Assembly (NCBI RefSeq): GCF_014696345.1
Contig: NZ_JACJPY010000051.1
Location: 1-33,019 of the forward strand
Length of the DNA stretch: 33,019 nucleotides
From: Pseudanabaena cinerea FACHB-1277
GTDB taxonomy: Bacteria > Cyanobacteriota > Cyanobacteriia > Pseudanabaenales > Pseudanabaenaceae
Direction: 5' to 3'
A model generated the notes under the pieces. That model made no database searches, was not told the DNA's origin, and saw only the letters and a list, made by a program, of their open reading frames with translations. Below, one piece after another: positions 7,297 to 15,557 of the stretch (within the stretch, counting starts at the first letter, position 1; each line of letters begins with the position of its first letter). The translations under genes were made by a program, and so were the position numbers.

Positions 7297-7863
7297 CTAC
7301 TGAGCCGTGGGAAATAGATGTAACTCGGAGGTGGGAGAATTGAGGAATAGATTAGCGCGTTGTAGGATTAATGGCGAAATGTGAATCTGTTGCAACTTCA
7401 CTAAACCTTCATCGACAAAGGAACGGCAAAGAGTCGCATTACTGCCCTTATTGAAGGTTGTCTCATAGTAAACCTCACGAATTCCTGCCGAAATGACTAA
7501 CTTCAGACAAGATATGCAAGGCTCTAGGGTGACATAAATGCTTGCGCCATCGGTGGAAATACCATGTTTAGCTGCTTGGGCGATCGCATTGGCTTCGGCA
7601 TGGACTGCCCTAGAAGGAAAATCTTTACTGGCCGCGCAGCTACTGAGGTCTGGATAGCAATAGCCCTGTGTGGTGCAATGTACTGAGCCAGAGGGAGAAC
7701 CATTATAGCCAGTGGCTAGCACTTGCCGATCTTTGACAATCACAGCTCCGACAGGAAAAGCAAGACAGGTCGATCGCATTGCCGCCAGTTTGGTTAATAG
7801 CATGAAGTACTCATCCCACGAAGGACGTTGTTGAAAAGCGGCAAGATTAAGCAGTTCTGTCAT
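7297..7863 (-). CDS. Deoxycytidylate (dCMP) deaminase
   Basis: Zinc enzyme that converts dCMP to dUMP, the substrate of thymidylate synthase. In 188 residues the catalytic motifs are HAE at 88-90 (His ligand and proton-shuttle Glu) and PCISC at 115-119 (two Cys ligands). The extra Cys/His-rich segment VHCTTQGYCY is typical of the ComEB/dCMP deaminase branch and binds a second zinc. The ATG at 7863 is chosen; a GTG at 7872 would add three residues. The gene follows sufB on the same strand after 215 bp with a hairpin between, so a separate promoter is likely. Confidence 0.9.
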   Translation of the reverse strand: MTELLNLAAFQQRPSWDEYFMLLTKLAAMRSTCLAFPVGAVIVKDRQVLATGYNGSPSGSVHCTTQGYCYPDLSSCAASKDFPSRAVHAEANAIAQAAKHGISTDGASIYVTLEPCISCLKLVISAGIREVYYETTFNKGSNATLCRSFVDEGLVKLQQIHISPLILQRANLFLNSPTSELHLFPTAQ

Positions 7864-7881
7864 CGCGATCACAAGTTGCTG

Positions 7882-7914
7882 AAGGATAGAAGGCGCTTCG
7901 CGCCGCCTATCCTT
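7882..7914. repeat. 33-bp near-perfect hairpin before the dCMP deaminase gene
   Basis: AAGGATAG (7882-7889) pairs with CTATCCTT (7907-7914), and an inner GGCGC-TTC-GCGCC completes the hairpin. There is no T-run on either side. It sits 18 bp upstream of the deaminase ATG and could affect its leader, or mark the end of sufB transcription. Confidence 0.75.
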
Positions 7915-8078
7915 ACCACATAAATCATTACTTATTTGGGATTACCAATATTATTACATCTTTGTGAGTTGGTATTGATCATAAGTTCTATGTACATATG
8001 TTGCTCTTGTCAAACCTGAAACCAGCAGAAACTAGCTTACCCAAAAAAGAATTTGGGCATAGGCAAGATTCACAACGC

Positions 8079-9515
8079 CTAGCCCACACTGTTTTCTAAT
8101 TTCAACGCCAGAAGTTTATCCGCTTCCACTGCAAACTCCATCGGCAAAGCATTAAATACTTCCTTGCAGAAGCCGCTAATGATCATCGATACAGCATCTT
8201 CCATAGCAATACCGCGTTGTTGAAAATAGAAAAGCTGTTCCTCCCCAATTTTGGAAGTGGAAGCTTCATGTTCAACTCTGGCACTATTATTTTGAACTTG
8301 GATATAGGGGAAAGTATTTGCCTGTGAGCAATCACCAATCAGCATTGAGTCACATTGAGAATAGTTTCTCGCACCTTCAGCCTTAGGCGCAATTTTTACC
8401 AACCCGCGATAGCTATTTTGTGAACCACCTGCGGAAATTCCCTTAGAAACAATTTTACTACGGGTGTTTTTGCCAATATGTACCATCTTTGAGCCAGTGT
8501 CTGCTTGCTGCTTATTATTGGTTAAAGCAACCGAGTAAAACTCACCGACCGAATTTTCACCAACTAATACACAACTGGGATATTTCCAAGTAATAGCAGA
8601 ACCAGTTTCCACTTGAGTCCAAGAAATTTTGGAGTTTTTGCCTTGGCACAAACCGCGCTTGGTGACGAAGTTGTAAATACCACCCTTGCCATTTTTATCT
8701 CCAGCATACCAATTTTGAACGGTGGAATATTTTACTTCAGCATCATCGAGGGCAACAATCTCCACAACGGCGGCATGGAGTTGGTTGGTGTCAAACATCG
8801 GTGCAGTGCAGCCTTCAAGGTAGCTAACATAAGCTCCTTCTTCGGCAACGATCAAAGTCCGTTCAAACTGCCCTGAATCCCCATTATTAATGCGGAAATA
8901 GGTGGATAAGTCCATTGGACATTTTACCCCTTTGGGAATGTAAACAAAGGAGCCATCACTAAATACAGCCGCATTGAGGGCAGAGAAGTAATTGTCAGAG
9001 ATAGGAACGACGCTGGCTAAGTACTTTTTGATTAGTTCAGGATATTCGTGCATTGCCTCAGAGATTGAGCAGAAAATTACCCCGACCTTTGCCAAGTCCT
9101 TTTTGAAGGTGGTAGCAATAGAAACGCTATCAAAAATTGCGTCAACCGCAACATTGGCAAGGCGCTTTTGCTCTGATAAGGAAATTCCTAATTTCTCGAA
9201 AGTATCTAAAAGCTCTGGATCAACTTCGTCAAGACTGGCTTTTTTGGCAGACTGCTTAGGCGCAGAATAATAGACAATATCTTGATAATTAATGGGAGGA
9301 TAGTCAACGTGCGCCCATGTTGGTTCTTGCATCTTTAACCATTGACGATATGCCTTGAGTCGAAATTCCAGCATATATTCTGGCTCGTTTTTTTTAGCCG
9401 AGATCATGCGAACTACATCTTCGCTGAGACCACGCGGAATCGTATCCGACTCAATGGAGGTAATAAATCCGTATTTATATGGTTGGTTGACAAGTGCTTG
9501 AACCGTTGCAGTCAT
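8079..9515 (-). CDS. sufB: Fe-S cluster assembly scaffold SufB
   Basis: Core subunit of the SufBCD scaffold that builds Fe-S clusters; in cyanobacteria SUF is the main assembly system and is needed for photosystem I and ferredoxins. With the ATG at 9515 it has 478 residues, the usual length. The beta-helix core and C-terminal hallmark [16 protein letters not shown] followed by FQQRGI are intact. The start is set by [17 protein letters not shown] and a GGAG about 11 bases upstream; an open frame extending to 9572 has no support. The usual sufC, sufD and sufS partners do not follow. It is divergent from sufR across the operator at 9622-9635, so SufR control is expected. Confidence 0.95.
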   Translation of the reverse strand: MTATVQALVNQPYKYGFITSIESDTIPRGLSEDVVRMISAKKNEPEYMLEFRLKAYRQWLKMQEPTWAHVDYPPINYQDIVYYSAPKQSAKKASLDEVDPELLDTFEKLGISLSEQKRLANVAVDAIFDSVSIATTFKKDLAKVGVIFCSISEAMHEYPELIKKYLASVVPISDNYFSALNAAVFSDGSFVYIPKGVKCPMDLSTYFRINNGDSGQFERTLIVAEEGAYVSYLEGCTAPMFDTNQLHAAVVEIVALDDAEVKYSTVQNWYAGDKNGKGGIYNFVTKRGLCQGKNSKISWTQVETGSAITWKYPSCVLVGENSVGEFYSVALTNNKQQADTGSKMVHIGKNTRSKIVSKGISAGGSQNSYRGLVKIAPKAEGARNYSQCDSMLIGDCSQANTFPYIQVQNNSARVEHEASTSKIGEEQLFYFQQRGIAMEDAVSMIISGFCKEVFNALPMEFAVEADKLLALKLENSVG

Positions 9516-9621
9516 GTCAGTAGAGGCTCCTAATAATTTGTGAGTGATTACAATGCTGTGCTTAGCAATCACGGGACTAAAACAACTTACTTGTTTCTTT
9601 AATAATCATAGGTTACATTAA

Positions 9622-9635
9622 CAACATACAGGTTG
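9622..9635. promoter_or_regulatory. Predicted SufR operator, CAAC-N6-GTTG
   Basis: CAAC (9622-9625), six bases, and GTTG (9632-9635) form a perfect inverted repeat, extended by A and T to ACAAC/GTTGT. It lies in the 198-bp spacer between divergent sufB and sufR. The known SufR site in Synechocystis, CAAC-N6-GTTG in the sufR/sufBCDS spacer, has the same form and position. Holo-SufR would be expected to repress both directions. Confidence 0.8.
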
Positions 9636-9713
9636 TCAAAGTCATTTTTTCTGACTTACCAAGGTTTACCCAAGGGCATGACCAGAAGCTACAGCTATTA
9701 GGAGCAAATTTTT

Positions 9714-10502
9714 ATGAAAACTTCTGCTATTACTGCGACTGACCTAAAACTGGGGGCTAAACTTGGACTTAAACAAGATGTTAGTCAAGATGTTAAAAAA
9801 GTTGCTAAGCAAGATATCAAAGCTGTCAAACAAGATATTAGGCAAGACATTAGGCAAGACGCTAGGCAAGATACGAAGCAGGACATCTTGCAGTATCTAC
9901 TCAAAGATGGAGAGGTGACGGCGCAGGACTTGGCAGAGAAGTTGGATATTAGCCCCCAAGCGATTCGTAAGCATTTGAAGGATCTAGAAACTGAAGGCTT
10001 GATCTATCACACCTCTGAGCAAGTGGGGATGGGGCGACCACAATTTGTGTATGCGCTGACGGCGGCGGGGCGCGATCGCTTTCCAGATAGCTATAACCAA
10101 TTTGCAGTTAATTTTTTAGATACGCTGATCGATACTCTTGGTAAGGAGCAGGTATCGGCAGTATTGGAAAAACAATGGCAACGTAAGGCTCAAAGCTATA
10201 AATCCCAATTGGGAGAAGGTTCGCTAAGGCAAAAGTTAGAGAAATTAGCGGCAATCCGTCAAGCTGAAGGCTATGTTACTGAATGGTTTCCTGTGGAAGA
10301 TGGTGGCAAAGGGAAGCAAAGTTTCATTTTCACGGAATATAACTGTGCGATCGCCCATGTTGCCGAGTCATTTCCTAGCGTGTGTGGACATGAGCTAGAG
10401 ATGTTCGCGTCAGTTTTAGATTGCCCTGTGGAGCGCACGCACTGGATGGTCAATGGTGAGCATCGATGTGGTTACTTGGTGAAAGATTTGTGCAAGGTTT
10501 GA
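9714..10502 (+). CDS. sufR: SufR, Fe-S-sensing repressor of the suf genes
   Basis: DeoR/ArsR-like winged-helix repressor that binds an Fe-S cluster and switches off suf genes when clusters are sufficient. The DNA-binding domain is about residues 56-110 (TAQDLAEKLDISPQAIRKHL). Four C-terminal cysteines, 211, 224, 237 and 252, have spacings 12, 12 and 14 and would hold the cluster. Residues 20-58 are unusual: eight QD-centred units such as KQDI, RQDI, RQDA, RQDT before the normal start KQDILQYLL, making the N-terminus about 55 residues longer than I would expect. AGGAG lies 9 bases before the ATG at 9714. It is divergent from sufB. Confidence 0.93.
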   Translation: MKTSAITATDLKLGAKLGLKQDVSQDVKKVAKQDIKAVKQDIRQDIRQDARQDTKQDILQYLLKDGEVTAQDLAEKLDISPQAIRKHLKDLETEGLIYHTSEQVGMGRPQFVYALTAAGRDRFPDSYNQFAVNFLDTLIDTLGKEQVSAVLEKQWQRKAQSYKSQLGEGSLRQKLEKLAAIRQAEGYVTEWFPVEDGGKGKQSFIFTEYNCAIAHVAESFPSVCGHELEMFASVLDCPVERTHWMVNGEHRCGYLVKDLCKV

Positions 10503-10562
10503 GCCAAAAATTGTGAGGGCATTGGGGAGTACCAGGGTTTTTGGTTTTGCTGCCCATGATTG

Positions 10563-10590
10563 TTTACATTATAAAAACTTATGTTAAGAT
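10563..10590 (+). promoter_or_regulatory. Possible sigma70-type promoter for the DoxX gene
   Basis: TTTACA (10563-10568) and TAAGAT (10585-10590) are separated by 16 bases in the AT-rich spacer before the DoxX gene. The match is reasonable but such words are frequent in AT-rich DNA. Confidence 0.3.
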
Positions 10591-10672
10591 TAGTAAAGTT
10601 AAATAATCAATTATTTCGATATTTTGAGTTTTGTTAACTTGAGATTTTTACTAAAATACTAATCCTGCCGCC

Positions 10673-11191
10673 ATGAATAACACCACCCGCCTCGCTGCAT
10701 CCATCGGTCGTCTCATCCTTAGTTCTGATTCTGCCCCCGTCAACCTCACCCAATCTGCTCTGCTTATGCTTAGAGTGGTTTTAGGTACAGTCATGATTCA
10801 CAATGGCTTAGATAAGTTGGCAGATATTCCTGGTTTTGCCGAGGCTTATGTGGAAGCGATCGGCTTGCCATTTCCGATTTTCTTTGCATATTGTGCCGCA
10901 ATTACTGAGGTGGTTGCTGCGCCTTTATTGGTGATCGGCTTTTTGACTAGACCCGCAGCTTTGGGGCTATTTGCAACGATGTTGGTGGCAAATTATCATC
11001 ACATTTTGATTGGTGGTTTTTCCATTCCCTCCATTGAATTGTCTTCAATTTATGCGGTTGCATTTGCCTTTTTCACAGTCTATGGCGGTGGCAAATATGC
11101 GATCGATAGCTTGATTGTAAATGTTCTTGGCAAATGGTTGACATCTGATGCTGTGGTTGTGGAGCCAATCAAGGTAACTGCTTCTAAGTAG
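10673..11191 (+). CDS. DoxX family membrane protein
   Basis: A 172-residue inner-membrane protein with four hydrophobic segments, at about 28-45, 67-88, 93-112 and 121-140, in the DoxX pattern. Family hallmarks are LRVVLGTVMIHNGLDKLADI in the first helix and the PAALGLFATMLVANYHH stretch. DoxX proteins are linked to quinone or thiosulfate oxidation and redox stress in some bacteria, but the function here is unknown. The tail after residue 145 is soluble and longer than in minimal DoxX. The ATG at 10673 has no clear Shine-Dalgarno. It stands alone, with a hairpin terminator after the stop and convergent to sbcC. Confidence 0.85.
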   Translation: MNNTTRLAASIGRLILSSDSAPVNLTQSALLMLRVVLGTVMIHNGLDKLADIPGFAEAYVEAIGLPFPIFFAYCAAITEVVAAPLLVIGFLTRPAALGLFATMLVANYHHILIGGFSIPSIELSSIYAVAFAFFTVYGGGKYAIDSLIVNVLGKWLTSDAVVVEPIKVTASK

Positions 11192-11215
11192 TTTGGTTTT
11201 GACGAAAACAGATAG

Positions 11216-11240
11216 AGCGCGGCTTGCCGCGCTTTGTTTG
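11216..11240 (+). terminator. Rho-independent terminator after DoxX
   Basis: AGCGCGGC (11216-11223) pairs with GCCGCGCT (11226-11233), giving a tight GC-rich stem, followed by TTGTTTG. It is 25 bp after the DoxX stop. Confidence 0.7.
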
Positions 11241-11326
11241 TATCTTGATATAACCCGCATTGCTATGGGGGCTAATGTCAACTCATTTTGGGTTGCGATA
11301 GATTGGATTTTGCTAACCGATCGCTC

Positions 11327-14300
11327 CTACAGCACAACCAATTCGGAACCATTAATTGACTTGCGGACATGGATTTGGGTGGGTAGCCGATCAGCGAGGG
11401 ATTGAATATGGGTAATTACCCCAATGAGGCGATCCTGTTGACGTAGGGATTCGAGGATTTGTGTTACCGATTCGAGGGTTTCACTGTCGAGAGTGCCAAA
11501 ACCTTCATCGAGAAATAGACTGCCTAGTTCTATTCCCATGGATAATCTTTCCGATAGTGCCAATGCCATTGATAGGGATGCTGCAAAGGTTTCGCCCCCT
11601 GATAGGGTTTTAACCCGCCGCTTTTCGCCGCCATTCCAATTATCGGCAACCCAATAATCAGCATTTTCGATTTGGAGAATATAACGTTGATCGGAAAGCT
11701 GCTGTAATAATTCGGAAGCGCGATTAGCCAGTTCCTGTTGCAGACTATCAAGGATATATTCTTGGAATTTGTCCGATCGCAGATCTTGGGTGAGAATGTG
11801 ATAAGTCTGCTCTTGGGTCTGTAATAAATTTTGACGTTCGGCGAGTTCTTGAGATTCTTGGCGTTTTTGCTGCGCCTGTTCTAGCCATGCCTTGAGACTA
11901 GCGCGGGTTTCCGTTGCCTGTTGCAATTGCTGTGCGCTTTGTTGCAATTGATTTTGCAAGTCAGCGATCGCCTCTAGGTCGGTATGCTGATCAGCGATCG
12001 CTTCGGAATACATTTGCATACGGGTAGTAATTTCTTGATATTGGCGTTGATGCTGGTTAATTTGCTGTTGCCATTGCTCCATTTGCGATCGCGCCACCAA
12101 CGATGCGTGAAATTCCAGTTCTGTCATTTGCAGGTTTGCTAGTTCCGTTTGCCAATGTGCATCTTGTTGCGAATATTCAGCATTAGTTTTAGTGAAGCTT
12201 TCAAGGGCTTTCGCCGCCGCCGCTTCCGCTTGGATCAATTGTTCCCGCGCCTTTTGATAGGACTTTTGAGCAGCCTCGGCGCGATCGCTTATTTCTATTT
12301 GCACTGCGGCAAGTTCCTTTTGCAAATCTGCATAACTCTTCCCTGCGGTGATTGTTTGCAACTGTTGCGAAATCTCTACAAGATTAGTTTGCCGCAGCGA
12401 TCGCTCTTGTTCTGCCTTTTGCAATTCCTTTTGGGCAAGTTGTAGGTTCTCTTGATGAATCTGTAACTGCTGTACAGCATTTTCATGGGCGATCGCTATT
12501 TCTTTCTGTTTGAGCGTGAGGGCTTGATGGGCTTGCACTTGCGTCTCTAGGGATTGGCGATCGCTGATTAAATCGCGATCCTGCCAATCTGTTTCTGAAT
12601 CTTTTTCTAAATCTATTTCTAAAATGCGATCAATCTGTTTTTTGAGTTCATTTATTTGCGTGGATAGTTCCGCAACTTCTTGGGTTTGGGCTTGAAGATT
12701 GGATTGGGAATTTGCCAAATTAGTTTCTAACTTGATCCGCGATTGCAGAGATTTAGTGAGAATCGATTCAATTTGCGCTTTCTGTTTAACTAAGGGTTGC
12801 ACATCAATTAGTTCTAAATTGGGAAGCGTGGCTAAACCCTGCGAATTGTAATTATGCTCACATACAGGGCAGCGATCGCCATCATGGAGGTGGGCGCGAA
12901 GGGCATGGACGTGGCTAGTTTGCAAAACGGTGGCATTGGTAGCTTCGGCATTTTGTAGGGTTTCGCCAAGGTTTGCTAATTGGGATTCTTGATCGGCGAT
13001 CGCTGATTGCAATGGCAATAGTTGATCGTGGCATTGATTAATTTCTATTTGTGATTGTTCAACCTTTTGCTGTTGTTTAATGAGATTTGCGCGGCATATT
13101 TGCCATTGCCGAAATGGTTCTGTAACCTGTTGCAATTTTTGTAATTGGGCGAATTGATCTTGATCTAGCGATCGCTGAACTTGTCTCGTGATATTTTGCA
13201 GTTCTTGCTCAAGGGTTGCCAAGTTTTTGACTGCTTGCTGATATGCGGCATTGAGTTTGGTGTGAGACTGCGATCGCTCTAATAGATTCTGCTCGGCATT
13301 TTGCAATTCCTTTTGTGACTGCTGCTGTTGTTGATCCAAAGAGGCGGCGATCGCTAGATTCTTTTGCTGTTCGGTAATTTGATTTTGAACGACCGATTGC
13401 GAGGCTTGGAATTGTTCATAAATTAGTTCTTGTTGCGCTAGTGCTGATTGCGCCGATGCCAGATTTTGGCTAGTTGTCGACTGTTCCAAAGTTGCCGCCT
13501 CTAATCGCTGCCGTAAGGACTGCAACATTTGCCAAGTTCCCATAATTGCATAGGCTCGCAGCGATCGCTGAAGCTGTGTTTCCAGAATTTGGATCTGATT
13601 AGCATCCTGTTGAAGAGACTCTAATTGGATTGTTAATTGCTGGTATTGCTGGATTTGAGCAAATAACCGTTCGGCATTGGCTAATAATTCCTGATTATGC
13701 TTGACCTTTAATTCATATTCAGGGACTTCCCTCTCGCAATCCCTTAGCAATTTTTGCTGAGACTGTATCTCTAATTCTGTCGGCACTTGCATCCCCTCAA
13801 GCACCTTTTCTAAACCTTCTCGCTCAGCCCGATAACGAATATGGCGATCGCTGGCCTCCTTTCGCATCTGTTCAAAAATCTGAAACCCTGCCAACTGACG
13901 CAAAATCTCCCGCCGCTTGCTTGCCTCACCTTTGAGAAATTCATCAAACTTACCCTGTGGCAACACAATCACGCGGGTGAAGGTCTCAAAATCCATGCCA
14001 ATTATTTCTTCGACCTTTTGCTGAGTATGCCAAGGTTCCCAATCGCCATCGACTAATTTTTCTAATAAGAACTTTTTCTCATCGGTTTTGCCGCGATTGC
14101 GCCATGTGCGAATGGCACGATATTCCGCCTGACGCATCATAAACCGCAATTCCACCCGCAATAAATTTGCCCCTTGACTCACCAACTCCTTTGAGGCGTT
14201 GGGCTTTTGAGCCACTTTGTCATAGAGGGCAAAGGTGATCGCATCTAACAAAGAGGTTTTGCCAGCACCCGTTGCGCCAGTAATCGCAAACAAATCTAGA

Positions 14301-14371
14301 TCGACAAAACTCAGGGTTTGCCTCGCCCGAAAACTAGTAAATCCTTCCACGATTAATTCAATGGGACGCAT
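11327..14371 (-). CDS. sbcC: SbcC, Rad50-like ATPase of the SbcCD nuclease
   Basis: SMC-like ATPase that, with SbcD, cuts hairpins and processes blocked DNA ends. Of 1,014 residues, the N-terminal ATPase half holds Walker A GATGAGKTS at 32-40. Two long Gln-rich coiled coils flank a zinc hook, Cys501-Pro-Val-Cys504 (RCPVCEHNY). The C-terminal half has the ABC signature LSGGETFAASLSMAL and Walker B SLFLDEGFGTLD. I chose the ATG at 14371 (MRPIELIVEGFTSF); it overlaps the end of sbcD by 14 bp, which indicates translational coupling. An upstream frame to 14407 adds only antisense-like residues. The coiled-coil DNA is rich in HIP1 octamers. Confidence 0.95.
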   Translation of the reverse strand: MRPIELIVEGFTSFRARQTLSFVDLDLFAITGATGAGKTSLLDAITFALYDKVAQKPNASKELVSQGANLLRVELRFMMRQAEYRAIRTWRNRGKTDEKKFLLEKLVDGDWEPWHTQQKVEEIIGMDFETFTRVIVLPQGKFDEFLKGEASKRREILRQLAGFQIFEQMRKEASDRHIRYRAEREGLEKVLEGMQVPTELEIQSQQKLLRDCEREVPEYELKVKHNQELLANAERLFAQIQQYQQLTIQLESLQQDANQIQILETQLQRSLRAYAIMGTWQMLQSLRQRLEAATLEQSTTSQNLASAQSALAQQELIYEQFQASQSVVQNQITEQQKNLAIAASLDQQQQQSQKELQNAEQNLLERSQSHTKLNAAYQQAVKNLATLEQELQNITRQVQRSLDQDQFAQLQKLQQVTEPFRQWQICRANLIKQQQKVEQSQIEINQCHDQLLPLQSAIADQESQLANLGETLQNAEATNATVLQTSHVHALRAHLHDGDRCPVCEHNYNSQGLATLPNLELIDVQPLVKQKAQIESILTKSLQSRIKLETNLANSQSNLQAQTQEVAELSTQINELKKQIDRILEIDLEKDSETDWQDRDLISDRQSLETQVQAHQALTLKQKEIAIAHENAVQQLQIHQENLQLAQKELQKAEQERSLRQTNLVEISQQLQTITAGKSYADLQKELAAVQIEISDRAEAAQKSYQKAREQLIQAEAAAAKALESFTKTNAEYSQQDAHWQTELANLQMTELEFHASLVARSQMEQWQQQINQHQRQYQEITTRMQMYSEAIADQHTDLEAIADLQNQLQQSAQQLQQATETRASLKAWLEQAQQKRQESQELAERQNLLQTQEQTYHILTQDLRSDKFQEYILDSLQQELANRASELLQQLSDQRYILQIENADYWVADNWNGGEKRRVKTLSGGETFAASLSMALALSERLSMGIELGSLFLDEGFGTLDSETLESVTQILESLRQQDRLIGVITHIQSLADRLPTQIHVRKSINGSELVVL

Positions 14372-15527
14372 CACTAAACTCCATATATAACTCTTGAAAT
14401 GCCGCAATTACTTCGGGGGCAAGGTGGCGATCGCGATCGCGATAGAACTTTTGAAATTCGGCGATCGGCTCAAAGCGATGGGAATCCTGTGCAACTAATT
14501 CTTGCGCTTTTGAACTATGTACGGTCAACTTCGGCTCGACAATGATCGCCTGTGGGCATGACTTTCGTACGCGATCGGCTAAACCAACAGGCGGAATATC
14601 TACCGCAATGACAAATTTGAGATAGCCACCATAATCACGGTTTGCTTCTAAATGCTGATCGAGATCCTGCCAATGACACTGCACTAGTTTCAAGGGTTTC
14701 TGGCAAGTGAGGGGCTGAAATTTCACCTTAGCAGGTCGTCCAGACTCCACTTCAATTATATTAAATCCCTTTTGATCGCCCACCTCACCAAAATCAACTT
14801 GAATTAGAGAACCCGAATAATAGGTTGGCGCAGCATTGGGAATTTGTTGGGGACGGTGAATATGCCCCAGCGCCACATACTGGCATTCTGAGGGAATCGC
14901 CTGTCCCGCAAAACTATACATCGAGCCGCTATAGTAAGCCGCCTCTGAACCTGTAAACTTTGCGCCATCCATGGTCATATGCGCCATCATCACATTTACC
15001 GCTTTGCTTTGAAACCCATCGGCTAAATTTTGCAGAATAGTCGTAACTGTGGTTTTGTAATCAGCTCTCTGCTCAAGACTATCCTTCTGCCAAATGTCAT
15101 CGGCTGACAGCAAACGCCGCTCTGAAATAAAGGGCATTGCCCCCACGCATAGCCGCCCCGATGCCGTATCAATACTGACCACGCCACCATCCTCAGCGAG
15201 GCGTGGTCGCCCCAATGCCCTCACCCCTGCTAGGGATAGCAACTGTGCCAAACTGTCGATGCGTGTTGCCGAGTCATGATTACCCGCGATCGCCACCGCA
15301 GGGATCGCCAACTGGTTGAGCTTGCAAAAAAATTCATAGGCAACCCGTTCCGCCTCCACCGTCGGATTCGGTACATCAAAAATATCCCCCGCCACTAATA
15401 CCGCATCAATGGATTGATCTTGGGCATAGGTCAAAATTTCATCAAGTGCCAAGGCAATTTCAGGGGTGCGATCGATGCCCCGCAATTTTCGACCTAAGTG
15501 CCAATCAGAAGTATGAATAATTCGCAT
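14358..15527 (-). CDS. sbcD: SbcD, Mre11-like nuclease of SbcCD
   Basis: Manganese-dependent calcineurin-like phosphoesterase, the nuclease subunit partnered with SbcC. In 389 residues the metal-binding motifs are DWH at 8-10, GDIFD at 47-51, GNHD at 82-85, the MAHMTM histidine and GHIH further on. The C-terminal part after about 270 is the capping and SbcC-binding region. The ATG at 15527 (MRIIHTSDWHLGRKL) is the standard start. It lies 30 bp after smc and overlaps sbcC, so the three genes are likely one transcript. Confidence 0.95.
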   Translation of the reverse strand: MRIIHTSDWHLGRKLRGIDRTPEIALALDEILTYAQDQSIDAVLVAGDIFDVPNPTVEAERVAYEFFCKLNQLAIPAVAIAGNHDSATRIDSLAQLLSLAGVRALGRPRLAEDGGVVSIDTASGRLCVGAMPFISERRLLSADDIWQKDSLEQRADYKTTVTTILQNLADGFQSKAVNVMMAHMTMDGAKFTGSEAAYYSGSMYSFAGQAIPSECQYVALGHIHRPQQIPNAAPTYYSGSLIQVDFGEVGDQKGFNIIEVESGRPAKVKFQPLTCQKPLKLVQCHWQDLDQHLEANRDYGGYLKFVIAVDIPPVGLADRVRKSCPQAIIVEPKLTVHSSKAQELVAQDSHRFEPIAEFQKFYRDRDRHLAPEVIAAFQELYMEFSDASH

Positions 15528-15557
15528 GAATGTTGTTTAACAGAATTTAACAGAGTT

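Noticed and set aside
9516-9572. Longer N-terminus of SufB
   Set aside because: No ribosome binding site; the family start MTATVQ fits the ATG at 9515 with GGAG upstream.
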